This document shows positions 1 through 8,825 of a stretch of DNA of 32,281 nucleotides, in pieces. A model generated the notes under the pieces. The model was given only the letters and a program-made list of their open reading frames with translations, did no database searches and was not told where the DNA came from. The DNA is from Nautiliaceae bacterium. Lineage in GTDB: Bacteria > Campylobacterota > Campylobacteria > Campylobacterales > Nautiliaceae. The DNA is taken from NCBI GenBank assembly GCA_027011225.1, contig JALVAK010000044.1, positions 1 through 32,281 on the forward strand. The letters run 5' to 3'. A program made the translations under genes and the position numbers. Every line of letters begins with the position of its first letter. Positions within the stretch are counted from its first letter, which is position 1.

Positions 1-2
1 CC

Positions 3-16
3 CCCTAAAATTAGGG
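3..16 (-). terminator. Possible carB terminator hairpin (cut by window edge)
   Basis: CCCTAA and TTAGGG form a 6-bp stem with a 2-base loop, 10 bases past the carB stop codon in the direction of carB transcription. Whether a U-run follows cannot be seen because the window ends. The stem is short and the call is tentative. Confidence 0.3.
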
Positions 17-26
17 AAATTGAAAT

Positions 27-3000
27 TTACTTTTTAAAATAATTTTGTATTGATTTTACAGATTTTGAATTTTTTTGTAAGAATTTAATAGCTTCAATTG
101 CAGCTTTAGCTCCAGCAATAGTAGTAAAATAAGGAATAGAATTATTTAAAACTTCTCTTCTTATAATTTTAGCATCATCTTTACTTGCTTTATTATCACT
201 TGTGTTAATTACAAGTGCAATTTCTTCATTTTTAATCATATCTATAATATTAGGTCTACCTTCGCTAACTTTTAAAACTTTTTCACACTCAATTCCTGCT
301 TCTTTTATAGTTTTATAAGTACCGCTTGTAGCTACAATATCAAAACCTAATTTTCTTAGCTCTTTTGCAATTTCTGGGGCATACTCTTTATCAAGGTCTG
401 TAAGAGAAATAAAAACTTTTCCGCTTGTTGGTAAAATATTCTTACAAGCTTCCTGAGCTTTTGCAAAACTCTCACCAAAACTTTCACTTATACCCATAAC
501 TTCACCTGTAGATTTCATTTCTGGTCCAAGTATTAAATCAGCACCTGGAAGTTTATTAAATGGAAACACTGCCTCTTTTACTGCAATATGTCCTTTTAAT
601 TTTGGCTTATATACATTTCCATCAAATTCTACTACATTATATTTATCATAAAATTTTAAAGCTTCTTCTAAAACTTTTCCATTATTAATATTAGGATTGT
701 ATGCTAAGTTCCACATAACCCTTGTAGCTACTTTTGCCATAGGCACACCTGTAGCCTTAGATACAAAAGGAACAGTCCTACTTGCTCTTGGATTTACTTC
801 TATTAAATAAAGTTTATCTTTATAAAGAGCGTATTGAATATTAAGAAGTCCTTTTACTCCAAGTTTAAGTGCAATTTTTTTAGTTACATTTTCTATTTCT
901 TTAATTTTTTCTTCACTAATACTAACTGCTGGTAAAGAACAAGCACTATCTCCACTATGAATTCCAGCTTCTTCAATATGTTGCATAATTCCACCAATAT
1001 AAACATCTTTTGTATCACTTATCGCATCTACATCAAGCTCTATTGCTCTATCTAAAAACTTATCAATTAAAACCGGAGATTCATTACTTACACTTACAGC
1101 TTCGTCCATATACTCTTTAAGCTCATCTTCATTATAAACAATTCTCATTGCCCTACCGCCTAGCACATAACTTGGTCTAACTAAAACTGGATAACCAATT
1201 TCATTAGCAATTTTATAAGCTTCTTCTTTTGTAAAAGCAGTTCCATTTGCTGGCTGATTAAGTCCAAGCTCAGCTATAAATTTTGCAAATTTTTCTCTAT
1301 CTTCTGCTTCATCAATTACCTCAGCAGAAGTTCCTATAATTTTTGCTCCAATTTTTGTTAAAGGTTTTGCAAGTTTAAGCGGAGTTTGTCCTCCAAATTG
1401 AACAATTACTCCATCAGGATTTTCTCTCTCAACTACATTTCTAACTCTTTCAAAATCAATAGGCTCAAAATACAAAACATCGCTCGTATCATAATCAGTT
1501 GAAACAGTCTCAGGGTTGCAGTTATACATAATAGTTTTAACACCTAAATCTTCTAAAGCAAATGCCGCATGAACACAACAATAATCAAATTCAATCCCCT
1601 GACCTATTCTATTTGGACCGCCTCCTAAAATCAAAGCTTTTTTATCATCAAAATCTGGTTTTCTAAGAGGAACATTTTTAGTAATATTTGTACTTGAATA
1701 AAGATAACTAGTAGTAGTATCAAATTCAGCCGCACAAGTGTCTACTTCATTGTAATCAATTTCAACTCCTAATTTTTTCCTTGCTTTATATACATCTTCT
1801 TCACTTACTCCTATAAGCTCAGCTAATTTAGCATCACTAAATCCATAAGTTTTAGCTTTTCTTAATTTATTTTCATCTTCTAAAATATTTTTATCAATCT
1901 CTTTTTCAAAATCTACTATTTCTTTAATTTGATTTAAAAACCATTTATCAATTTTTGAGAGCTCATATATTTCATCTACACTAAGCCCTTCTCTAAATCC
2001 TTGAGCTATATATAAAATTCTCTCATCATTTGGAATTCTAATTTTTTTCTTTAGTGTCTCAATATCGCACTTTCTCTCATCAAACCCTTTAAGACCAGTC
2101 TCTAAACTACATAGAGCTTTTTGAATAGATTCTTTAAAGGTTCTCCCAATTGCCATAACCTCACCAACACTTTTCATTGAAGTAGTCAATGTAGAATCTG
2201 CTTGTGGAAATTTTTCAAAAGTAAATCTAGGGATTTTTGTCACTATATAATCAATTACCGGCTCAAAACTAGCAGTAGTTCCTGTTATATCATTTTTAAT
2301 TTCATCTAATGTAAATCCTACTGCAAGTAAAGTTGCAACTTTTGCAATAGGATAACCTGTCGCTTTACTTGCAAGTGCTGAGCTTCTAGAAACTCTTGGG
2401 TTCATTTCAATTACTATCATTCTTCCATTTTCAGGATTTATTGCAAATTGAACGTTACTTCCACCAGTATCAACTCCAATTTCTCTTAAAATTTTAAAAG
2501 AAGCATCTCTCATTCTTTGATATTCTTTATCAGTAAGAGTAAGTGCTGGAGCTACTGTTATAGAATCTCCTGTATGAACTCCCATAGGGTCAAAATTTTC
2601 AATAGAGCATACTATAATACAGTTATCTTCCCTGTCACGGATAACTTCCATTTCATATTCTTTCCAACCAAGCATACTCTCCATAATCTCTATTTCGTGA
2701 ATTGGAGAAGCTTCAAGACCAGTCTTTGCAAGCTCTTTAAATTCATCCATATTATAAGCCACTCCGCTTCCAAGACCTCCAAGAGTAAAAGAAGCTCTAA
2801 CAATTACAGGAAATCCAATCTCTTTTACAAATTCAATTGCTTCATCAAGAGTTGTTACTGCTTTGCTTTTTGGCAAATCCATACCAATTTTTTGCATTGC
2901 TTCTTTAAAAGCGTCTCTATCTTCCCCTTTTTTAATAGCCTCAGGATTTGCTCCAAGAAATTCAACTCCCTCTAGCATTCCTTTTTCATACATTTCCATT

Positions 3001-3296
3001 GCAACATTTAGTGCAGTTTGTCCTCCCATAGTAGGCAGTATTGCATCAACATTCTCTTTTTTAATAATCTCAGCAATAATTTCAGGAGTTATTGGCTCAA
3101 TATATGTAGCATCTGCAAATTCTGGGTCAGTCATAATAGTTGCAGGATTTGAATTAACTAAAACAACTCTATATCCAAGAGATTTAAGTGTTTTTGCAGC
3201 TTGAACACCAGAGTAATCAAATTCACAAGCCTGACCAATTACTATTGGACCTGAGCCTATAAGGAGTATTGTGTGAATATCTTCTCTTTTTGGCAT
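27..3296 (-). CDS. carB: Carbamoyl-phosphate synthase large subunit
   Basis: The 1089-residue product makes carbamoyl phosphate from bicarbonate, ATP and ammonia supplied by CarA, feeding pyrimidine and arginine synthesis in the cytoplasm. It shows the duplicated CarB architecture: an ATP-grasp half at about residues 1-550, with [15 protein letters not shown] near the start, and a second half at about 560-940, with [16 protein letters not shown]-terminal MGS-like allosteric domain covers about 950-1089. The length is normal for full CarB. An AAGG motif lies 8 bases before the ATG. The gene stands alone on the minus strand and diverges from the exonuclease gene; its partner carA lies about 1.8 kb away behind the plus-strand exonuclease-uppP pair, so the two subunits are not in one simple operon. 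Confidence 0.98.
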   Translation of the reverse strand: MPKREDIHTILLIGSGPIVIGQACEFDYSGVQAAKTLKSLGYRVVLVNSNPATIMTDPEFADATYIEPITPEIIAEIIKKENVDAILPTMGGQTALNVAMEMYEKGMLEGVEFLGANPEAIKKGEDRDAFKEAMQKIGMDLPKSKAVTTLDEAIEFVKEIGFPVIVRASFTLGGLGSGVAYNMDEFKELAKTGLEASPIHEIEIMESMLGWKEYEMEVIRDREDNCIIVCSIENFDPMGVHTGDSITVAPALTLTDKEYQRMRDASFKILREIGVDTGGSNVQFAINPENGRMIVIEMNPRVSRSSALASKATGYPIAKVATLLAVGFTLDEIKNDITGTTASFEPVIDYIVTKIPRFTFEKFPQADSTLTTSMKSVGEVMAIGRTFKESIQKALCSLETGLKGFDERKCDIETLKKKIRIPNDERILYIAQGFREGLSVDEIYELSKIDKWFLNQIKEIVDFEKEIDKNILEDENKLRKAKTYGFSDAKLAELIGVSEEDVYKARKKLGVEIDYNEVDTCAAEFDTTTSYLYSSTNITKNVPLRKPDFDDKKALILGGGPNRIGQGIEFDYCCVHAAFALEDLGVKTIMYNCNPETVSTDYDTSDVLYFEPIDFERVRNVVERENPDGVIVQFGGQTPLKLAKPLTKIGAKIIGTSAEVIDEAEDREKFAKFIAELGLNQPANGTAFTKEEAYKIANEIGYPVLVRPSYVLGGRAMRIVYNEDELKEYMDEAVSVSNESPVLIDKFLDRAIELDVDAISDTKDVYIGGIMQHIEEAGIHSGDSACSLPAVSISEEKIKEIENVTKKIALKLGVKGLLNIQYALYKDKLYLIEVNPRASRTVPFVSKATGVPMAKVATRVMWNLAYNPNINNGKVLEEALKFYDKYNVVEFDGNVYKPKLKGHIAVKEAVFPFNKLPGADLILGPEMKSTGEVMGISESFGESFAKAQEACKNILPTSGKVFISLTDLDKEYAPEIAKELRKLGFDIVATSGTYKTIKEAGIECEKVLKVSEGRPNIIDMIKNEEIALVINTSDNKASKDDAKIIRREVLNNSIPYFTTIAGAKAAIEAIKFLQKNSKSVKSIQNYFKK

Positions 3297-3317
3297 AGAT
3301 AACCTTTTTTATATGTA

Positions 3318-3323
3318 ATTATA
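3318..3323 (-). promoter_or_regulatory. Putative carB promoter -10 box
   Basis: On the minus strand a perfect TATAAT lies 21 bases upstream of the carB ATG, preceded by a T-run (GCTTTTTTAGGG). A T-rich upstream region in place of a good -35 box is typical of sigma70 promoters in Campylobacter relatives. No convincing -35 hexamer is seen. The predicted transcript start gives a leader of about 15 bases, too short for an attenuator. Confidence 0.45.
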
Positions 3324-3346
3324 CCCTAAAAAAGCAATATAAAATT

Positions 3347-4192
3347 ATGTATAATTTTGCAAAAAGGACAAATTTGAACTTACCTCAAAAAATTGAAGCT
3401 TTGAGAAAAGCGAGTGTATTTAACAAAAAAACCAGAGAATACGCTCTAAAAGAGATAAAAAAAGATAAAAGCTATATATACAAATGTCTAAATGAAGATG
3501 TCAAAGAAGATACAATTTTTAGGAATTATGAAGATTATTTAGTCTCTTGTATACTAGAAAGAGATGGATTAATGAAAAGAGAAAAACCTCTAAAAAGACA
3601 AAAAGTATTCTCTAGTAAAGAATTTTTAAATTTTTATCTAGATGCACTTAAAAATACTCCAAAAGAAGCAAAAATCAAAAAAGTTGGAGTGTTTGATACA
3701 GAAACTACTGATATTTATGGATATATACTCTCATATGCATTTGTAATTCAAGATATGGAAACTTTTGAGACTAAAGAAATTTATGAATTATTAAATCCAA
3801 AAGCAAAAATTTCTAAAGAAGCTTATGAAGTTCATAAAATTTCCCAAGAAGATGTAAAAAATAAACCTACATTTGATGAAAAAAAAGAGTATATTTTAAA
3901 TCTTTTTAATGAAGTTGATATGGTAGTAGGTCACAACGTGTTTTTTGACTTTGGTGTATTAAAAAGAGAATTAGAGCGCTCAAAACATTTTCCGCATATT
4001 ATAAAAATACCAATATTTGATACTATGTTTTATTCATGGGATATAGTAGTACTTGATAAGAAAAAACAACCAAAACTAGAAGAAGCCGTTGCATTTTTTC
4101 TAGGAAAACAAAATGTAACTTATCATAATGCATTAGAGGATGTAAAAATGACTTTGAAAGTATTTAATAAACTATTAGAAGGCGCAAAATGA
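3347..4192 (+). CDS. DnaQ-like 3'-5' exonuclease (DEDDh family)
   Basis: This is a nuclease that probably removes nucleotides from DNA 3' ends, either as a polymerase III epsilon-type proofreader or as a stand-alone repair exonuclease. All five DEDDh residues are visible: Asp117 and Glu119 in FDTET, Asp201 in [10 protein letters not shown], His260 and Asp265 in YHNALED. The fold covers about residues 112-278. The first 110 residues are a Lys-rich extension I do not recognise. From ATG 3347 the protein has 281 residues. An in-frame TTG at 3374 has a good AAGGA ribosome site and a TATAAT just upstream, so the real protein may have 272. The stop overlaps the uppP start by 4 bases, so the two are likely cotranscribed. 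The precise family member is uncertain. Confidence 0.85.
   Translation: MYNFAKRTNLNLPQKIEALRKASVFNKKTREYALKEIKKDKSYIYKCLNEDVKEDTIFRNYEDYLVSCILERDGLMKREKPLKRQKVFSSKEFLNFYLDALKNTPKEAKIKKVGVFDTETTDIYGYILSYAFVIQDMETFETKEIYELLNPKAKISKEAYEVHKISQEDVKNKPTFDEKKEYILNLFNEVDMVVGHNVFFDFGVLKRELERSKHFPHIIKIPIFDTMFYSWDIVVLDKKKQPKLEEAVAFFLGKQNVTYHNALEDVKMTLKVFNKLLEGAK
3350..3355 (+). promoter_or_regulatory. Putative exonuclease promoter -10 box inside the longest reading frame
   Basis: A perfect TATAAT sits just after the first ATG of the exonuclease frame (3347) and 18 bases before an in-frame TTG codon at 3374. That TTG is preceded by AAGGA (3364-3368) with a 5-base gap. If this -10 box is used, transcription would start near 3362 and translation at the TTG, not at the ATG. 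The -35 region is weak. Confidence 0.4.
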
Positions 4193-4974
4193 CAATAATT
4201 GATAGCATTATCTTAGGAATTACTGAAGGAATTACCGAATTTTTACCAATTAGCTCAACTGCTCATTTAATTATAGTTTCTACTCTACTTGGATTAAAAC
4301 AGACTTTATCAAATGTAGCATTTGAAGTTATCATTCAACTAGGAGCTACTCTTGCAATTGTACTCATTTATCTTGATAAGATTAATTTCAAGGAAATTGA
4401 GCTTTGGAAAAAAGTTATATTGGCATTTGTACCACTTGCAATAATAGGATTTTTATTAAGGCATCAAATTAAAGAGCTTTTTAATTTATATACTGTCGCT
4501 TGGATGTTTATAATAGGTGGAATTGTATTTTTCATAGTAGAAAAAATTTACTCTGAAGATAAAATAAAAGTCAACAAAGTTGAAGATGTAACATATAAGC
4601 AAGCTTTAACAATTGGTTTTTTTCAGGTATTCGCACTAATTCCAGGAACTAGTAGAAGCGGTGCCACAATAGTTGGAGGAATGCTAAGTGGTCTAAGCAG
4701 AAAAACAGCAGCTGATTTTAGCTTTTTACTTGCAATTCCTACAATGTTGGCAGCAAGTGGATATGAGTTTGTTAAAAACATAAATTCATTCAAAGAGCAA
4801 AATTTTATAATACTAGCTATAGGTTTTATTGTAAGTTTTATAAGTTGCTACATTGCGGTTAAATGGTTTTTAAAATTTATATCAAAATACACTTTAATCC
4901 CATTTGGAGTTTATAGGATAATAGTAGGGATAATTTTACTTTATATGTTAAGCAAAGGTATTATTCATCAATAA
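4189..4974 (+). CDS. uppP: Undecaprenyl-diphosphatase UppP (BacA)
   Basis: This integral membrane phosphatase converts undecaprenyl diphosphate to the monophosphate lipid carrier that is recycled for peptidoglycan and surface polysaccharide synthesis. The N-terminal [15 protein letters not shown] motif (about residues 13-27) and the internal [13 protein letters not shown] motif (about 155-167) are the two family signatures carrying the catalytic Glu, Ser and Arg residues. Many hydrophobic segments follow. At 261 residues the length is normal. The ATG overlaps the exonuclease stop (ATGA). Its 3' end overlaps the convergent 57-residue minus-strand gene by 14 bases. The link with the exonuclease looks positional rather than functional. 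Confidence 0.96.
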   Translation: MTIIDSIILGITEGITEFLPISSTAHLIIVSTLLGLKQTLSNVAFEVIIQLGATLAIVLIYLDKINFKEIELWKKVILAFVPLAIIGFLLRHQIKELFNLYTVAWMFIIGGIVFFIVEKIYSEDKIKVNKVEDVTYKQALTIGFFQVFALIPGTSRSGATIVGGMLSGLSRKTAADFSFLLAIPTMLAASGYEFVKNINSFKEQNFIILAIGFIVSFISCYIAVKWFLKFISKYTLIPFGVYRIIVGIILLYMLSKGIIHQ

Positions 4975-5134
4975 AAGTTTTTAATGCAATAAAATAAGCT
5001 AAGTATAAACCTATTATAAATGTAACTATAGCTAAGAGAGTATTTGAAAAATACTCTCCTATTAACAACACAATAGAGACAAAAATTAAAAATAATGCAA
5101 AAACTAAAATTGCAATTTTGTGAATTAAATTCAT
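4961..5134 (-). CDS. 57-residue two-helix membrane miniprotein
   Basis: This small frame was read directly from the DNA. It begins with an ATG that overlaps the carA stop codon in an ATGA junction, the same coupling seen between many neighbours in this array, and ends at TAA 4961-4963. It encodes 57 residues. Two hydrophobic segments are predicted, about residues 7-25 and 32-51, separated by a short GEYFSN turn, with a charged TFIDE tail. No known family is recognised. It fills what would otherwise be an empty 156-base gap between carA and uppP, and it runs 14 bases into the 3' end of uppP on the opposite strand. Position and coupling support a real gene, but conservation has not been tested. 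Confidence 0.6.
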   Translation of the reverse strand: MNLIHKIAILVFALFLIFVSIVLLIGEYFSNTLLAIVTFIIGLYLAYFIALKTFIDE

Positions 5135-6255
5135 TTTACTATATTGTAAAATTCTTTAAAAATATATTTGCTATCATGAGGACCAGGAGATGCTTCTGGG
5201 TGATGTTGCACTGAAAAGACCGGCTCATTTTTATATTTAACACCCTCAATTGTGCCATCAAAAAGATTTTTATGAGTAACTTCTGCTATTTCTTCAATAT
5301 TTTCTGGCACATTATAATTATGATTTTGAGCTGTAATTTCTACAACTGGCTTTTTGCCTATATAATTTTTTACAGGATGATTTCCACCATGATGACCAAA
5401 TCTAAGTTTAAATGTAGGATAACCATGAGCTATACTTAAGAGCTGATGTCCTAGACAAATACCAAACATTGGAATTTTTTCTTCTAAAAGTTTTTGAATT
5501 TTTTTATGAATTTCTTTTAAAATAAGCGGGTCTCCTGGACCATTACTTAAGAAAACTCCTCCAATTTCACCATTTTTATACATTTTTATAATATCTTCAG
5601 CACTTGTAGTATGAGGTAAAACTAAACACTCCATCCCAGCTTCAGTTAGCTCATTTAAAATATTTCTTTTTACTCCAAAATCAAATACAGCTATTTTTTT
5701 ATCAGTTTTTTTAGGTTTATACTTAAGCTCTTTATCATCCCATGCACCATGAGGATGAATATAAGCTTTTTTGGTAGAAACTTCTTTTATGTAGTCAACT
5801 TCTTCAATTCTTGGAGAGTTTTTAAGAATTTTTTCAAGCTCATTTTTATCATGAATTTCGCTAGATGCTATCATCATCATAGCACCTTCATTTCTTATAA
5901 CTTTTGTAAGATATCTTGTATCAATATCACTAATTCCAAGAACATTTTGCTCTTTTAAAAATTCCCCTAAAGATTTTTCCCCTCTAAAATTTGAAAAGTT
6001 ATCTATATATTCTCTAACAATTATACCTTTTAGCCAAGCTTTTTGACTCTCCATATCATCTTTATTAACACCCACATTTCCAATTTCTGGCATAGTAAAT
6101 ACTACAAATTGTCCTGCATAGCTTGGGTCTGTAATAATTTCTTGATAACCTGTCATAGATGTATTAAATACTATCTCCCCCACTTCTGTTTTACTAGCAC
6201 CAAAACCTTTTGCTTCAAAAAACATACCATTTTCAAGTAAAATACTTACTTTCAT
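5131..6255 (-). CDS. carA: Carbamoyl-phosphate synthase small (glutaminase) subunit
   Basis: CarA hydrolyses glutamine and channels ammonia to CarB. The N-terminal CPSase small-chain domain covers about residues 1-150. The class I amidotransferase domain at about 185-370 has the nucleophile Cys267 in GICLGHQ and the catalytic His352 and Glu354 in HHPEASPGP. At 374 residues the length is normal. Its ATG overlaps the stop of the upstream DUF507 gene (ATGA), and its own stop overlaps the start of a 57-residue membrane protein. It sits at the end of a long minus-strand array, separated from carB by two plus-strand genes. Confidence 0.98.
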   Translation of the reverse strand: MKVSILLENGMFFEAKGFGASKTEVGEIVFNTSMTGYQEIITDPSYAGQFVVFTMPEIGNVGVNKDDMESQKAWLKGIIVREYIDNFSNFRGEKSLGEFLKEQNVLGISDIDTRYLTKVIRNEGAMMMIASSEIHDKNELEKILKNSPRIEEVDYIKEVSTKKAYIHPHGAWDDKELKYKPKKTDKKIAVFDFGVKRNILNELTEAGMECLVLPHTTSAEDIIKMYKNGEIGGVFLSNGPGDPLILKEIHKKIQKLLEEKIPMFGICLGHQLLSIAHGYPTFKLRFGHHGGNHPVKNYIGKKPVVEITAQNHNYNVPENIEEIAEVTHKNLFDGTIEGVKYKNEPVFSVQHHPEASPGPHDSKYIFKEFYNIVK

Positions 6256-6809
6256 ATCAGCCCTCTTTTTCTAAGTTCTTGCTCATAAATTCTTTGAAAA
6301 ACTAAATTAAACTCATCAGTACCTGGGATAAGTTTTCTTTTGTAGTGCTCTATTTTTTTAAAAGCTTCATCTCTTGCTTCTTTTTCTCTATTTAAAAATT
6401 CCATAATTGAATTAAAAATAATATTTTTTATCTTTCCATCTCTTACATCATAATCAATTAGCTCTTTATCCCATAACTCTTTTACTAAAAAATGAGATAA
6501 ATCTTCAATTCTTTCTTCTTTATTTATATTAAACCCTTCTTCTTCAGCTATCTTTTTTTTGATTAATTTAAAAACTTCTCTTCTATCTACATCATAAAAT
6601 AAAAATTCATTTTCTTCTTCTTGTTGAGCTAAAATTTCTCTTGCTTTATCTTCAATTTCTCTCTCCCAAAGGACATCATCCATTATAATCTCTTCAATCT
6701 CTTTTATAGCATTATCGATGCCTTTTGGAAAAGTTACATATCCGCTATTTAATAAATCATAAGCTATTTTTCTAGAAATAAACGGAACTTGAGCTTCTTT
6801 GATAAGCAT
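6252..6809 (-). CDS. DUF507 family protein
   Basis: The 185-residue protein resembles the DUF507 family as I recall it from Campylobacterota and Aquificota. It seems to be built from two related halves of about 90 residues: an N-terminal half beginning LIKEAQVPFISRKIAYDLL, and a second half starting near IKKKIAEEEGFNINKEERIEDL. It is highly charged, with no signal peptide or membrane segment, so it should be cytoplasmic. The function of the family is unknown. It has an AAGG ribosome site before the ATG and is coupled to carA by a 4-base overlap. The family call rests on recognition of its sequence character, not on a search. Confidence 0.8.
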   Translation of the reverse strand: MLIKEAQVPFISRKIAYDLLNSGYVTFPKGIDNAIKEIEEIIMDDVLWEREIEDKAREILAQQEEENEFLFYDVDRREVFKLIKKKIAEEEGFNINKEERIEDLSHFLVKELWDKELIDYDVRDGKIKNIIFNSIMEFLNREKEARDEAFKKIEHYKRKLIPGTDEFNLVFQRIYEQELRKRGLI

Positions 6810-6839
6810 ATTAAGCCTTTTTTTGTAATTATAACAATT

Positions 6840-7532
6840 TTATAACTTTTCTAACACCAAAGCATTGTATTTTTTAGCAAATTCAACAGCATGTTTTATA
6901 TTTTCTCCCTCTACTTCAAAAATTATTGCTCCTTGAGTATCCAAAATTCCTCCAGCAGCAATAATATGAGCCTTTAAATCAAATAAATCTCTAAAAGCTT
7001 CTATTTCAGTATACACTTCCCCATAAAAAAATCTAAGAAGAGCTACTTTATTGCCCATGGCAATATCTACATTTTGAGTTGCTGGATAATAAAAAGGTAT
7101 AAGCTTTTCATGTCCTACTGGTATTATAACCTCTGCACCTCTACAAGCGGCTTTGATATAAAAATTTCCAAAAGTACCACCATTTTTATCAGCGGCTAAT
7201 ACCGCAGCATGTTTAACTTCATTTTCATACCATAAAGCGTTTGCACCTTTAATAAAAATATCTTCACCTGTTATTTCAAAATCTTTAATATCAATTAGTT
7301 TTCCATTATGCAAAACTATTGGTTTTGCTCTATTTTCATTAACATTTAATATATGTTTAAAATTACATCCAGCTATATAATTTGAAACTTCTATCCCTAA
7401 ATGGTATAAAAGATACATATTTGTAGAGCCATAAGCGATATATATTCTCCTAGATAAATTAAGCTTTTTTAATAAGGCTTTTGCAATTAAATGTTTAGCC
7501 CCTGTGGGAGTTAAGAGGACTTGAGCTTTCAT
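6840..7532 (-). CDS. Conserved-looking protein of unknown function (230 aa)
   Basis: I do not recognise this family. The protein is 230 residues long, without signal peptide or clear membrane helix, and reads as a mixed alpha/beta soluble protein. Notable stretches are an N-terminal TPTGAKHLIAKALLK, a glycine turn in IYIAYGSTNMYLL, a central ADKNGGTFGNFYIKAACRGA, PVGHEKLIPFYYPA in the middle, and AAGGILDTQGA near the C-terminus. The Gly- and Thr-rich turns and the small AACRGA helix could suit nucleotide or CoA binding, as in NagB/RpiA/CoA-transferase-like folds, but that is only a guess. The ATG is well supported: AAGGA lies 5 bases before it. That start lies inside the 3' end of the MotE-like gene, a 38-base overlap. 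Confidence 0.75.
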   Translation of the reverse strand: MKAQVLLTPTGAKHLIAKALLKKLNLSRRIYIAYGSTNMYLLYHLGIEVSNYIAGCNFKHILNVNENRAKPIVLHNGKLIDIKDFEITGEDIFIKGANALWYENEVKHAAVLAADKNGGTFGNFYIKAACRGAEVIIPVGHEKLIPFYYPATQNVDIAMGNKVALLRFFYGEVYTEIEAFRDLFDLKAHIIAAGGILDTQGAIIFEVEGENIKHAVEFAKKYNALVLEKL

Positions 7533-8040
7533 TTACATCCTTTTGTAACATTTGAGTATACATGGCTGCTTTATCTGGGTCCATTTTTTCTAATATTTTT
7601 GAAAGAACTCTTGCAGGAAGTCTTTGTAAAATTTCTATTGCATCTTTTGGATTCATATCTTCTAAAATCTTTGCAGCATTTTTTGCTCTCATTTTTGCAT
7701 AACTTTTAGTTATCTTATCAAGCTTTGCATTTTTAATTTCTTCTAAAAGTTTTTGATACTTTTTAATTAAAGCTAAAAGCTGTTTTTTTTCTTCCTCTAT
7801 TTTTTTTAAAGTAGCATTAATTTCTTGCTCTTTTAATTTTAATATTTTTTCTTTTTTCTTAATCAGTGCCATATATGTATTTTTTAAAGCTTCTAAAGCT
7901 TCTTGTTTTTCTATTAAAGATTCAGCTTTTGCTTCAAGCTCTGCTTTTTTTTGCTCAAAAATTTTATAACAATCAAGAAGTTTTTGTTTATCAACAGCAA
8001 ATAAAGAAGAGATAAAAATTAAAATCAAAAAAAATCTCAA
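7495..8040 (-). CDS. MotE-like secreted coiled-coil protein with MgtE N-type domain
   Basis: The first 15 residues (MRFFLILIFISSLFA) form a signal peptide, followed by a long Glu/Lys-rich coiled coil at about residues 20-110. A helical domain at about 120-165 (AAKILEDMNPKDAIEILQRLPARVLSKIL) has the repeated DP/LP pattern of the MgtE N-terminal domain. This layout matches COG3334 MotE-type periplasmic chaperones of flagellar motor proteins, and related proteins occur in flagellated Campylobacterota. No other flagellar motor or basal-body gene lies nearby. The start codon is TTG, overlapping the psd stop (TTGA), with AGGAG 7 bases upstream. Its last 38 bases overlap the next gene. The family call is fairly safe; a role in motility is inference. 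Confidence 0.75.
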   Translation of the reverse strand: MRFFLILIFISSLFAVDKQKLLDCYKIFEQKKAELEAKAESLIEKQEALEALKNTYMALIKKKEKILKLKEQEINATLKKIEEEKKQLLALIKKYQKLLEEIKNAKLDKITKSYAKMRAKNAAKILEDMNPKDAIEILQRLPARVLSKILEKMDPDKAAMYTQMLQKDVNESSSPLNSHRG

Positions 8041-8825
8041 TATATCTCTCCTAAAATATCTCCAACTTCAACATACTCTTTTTGATTTAAATATTTAAAA
8101 TGCTCTGGTCCAAAAAAAAGCAAAATTGATGAGCCAAACTCAAATCTACCAAGCTCGTCACCTTTTTTAAGACTTATAGGCTCTTTATACTCAAAAGTTG
8201 TAATTTGCGGATAATCTTTAGATAGTCTTTCATCAAAATTCATCACAATTTTACCTATAATCATAGCTCCAACTGCTACAAAATAAAAAATTTTACCTTC
8301 TATATCTTGACATTCTAAAACAACTCTTTTATTTTTTGGAAAAACTAACTCTTTTTCTAAAAATTTTGGTTTTACAGGCTTTAAGTCTCCTGGAATAAAA
8401 GTCGCTTTTAAAATTTGCATATCAATTGGCACATGAAATCTATGATAATCTCTAGGAGAGAGATATAAATTTATAAAATAACCGCCATTAAGGTCTACAT
8501 CATAAGGAATTAATTCTTTAATAGAATATGGTTTGTTTTTTACTTGATAAACAATATCATTTTCAATCTCACCATCAGCTATAACCTCAGAATCACTTGG
8601 GCTAACCACTATTTCTTTATCTTCATAAAATTCAATATATTTTTTTTGTCTTATAAATAAGTCATTTAGTGTTTTATATTCGCAAGGGTCTTCAGGGATA
8701 TATTCACTCATATCAATATCATAAATTTTTACATACAATTTATTAATTAAACATTGAATTGGTTTTGGAAACGGAGTTCTTGCTATTTTTACAATAATTT
8801 TTGCAAGCAAACGGGAGGGGCTCAT
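8037..8825 (-). CDS. psd: Phosphatidylserine decarboxylase proenzyme (long form)
   Basis: Psd decarboxylates phosphatidylserine to phosphatidylethanolamine at the inner membrane and uses a pyruvoyl group formed by self-cleavage. The triad typical of the family is visible: Asp78 in SPSDSEVIADG, His131 in YHRFHVP, and the cleavage-site Ser232 in FGSS, which replaces the more usual LGST. The length is 262 residues. Its ATG overlaps the purM stop (ATGA) and its stop overlaps the TTG start of the MotE-like gene. A second, shorter Psd-type gene lies at 15495-16136 beside pssA, so the window carries two members of the family. Confidence 0.92.
   Translation of the reverse strand: MSPSRLLAKIIVKIARTPFPKPIQCLINKLYVKIYDIDMSEYIPEDPCEYKTLNDLFIRQKKYIEFYEDKEIVVSPSDSEVIADGEIENDIVYQVKNKPYSIKELIPYDVDLNGGYFINLYLSPRDYHRFHVPIDMQILKATFIPGDLKPVKPKFLEKELVFPKNKRVVLECQDIEGKIFYFVAVGAMIIGKIVMNFDERLSKDYPQITTFEYKEPISLKKGDELGRFEFGSSILLFFGPEHFKYLNQKEYVEVGDILGEIY

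Noticed and set aside
2517-3204. Long plus-strand open frames opposite carB
   Set aside because: They lie antisense to conserved CarB ATP-grasp coding, are rich in Ser, Phe and Cys as expected for complements of AT-rich genes, and lack ribosome sites and family features.
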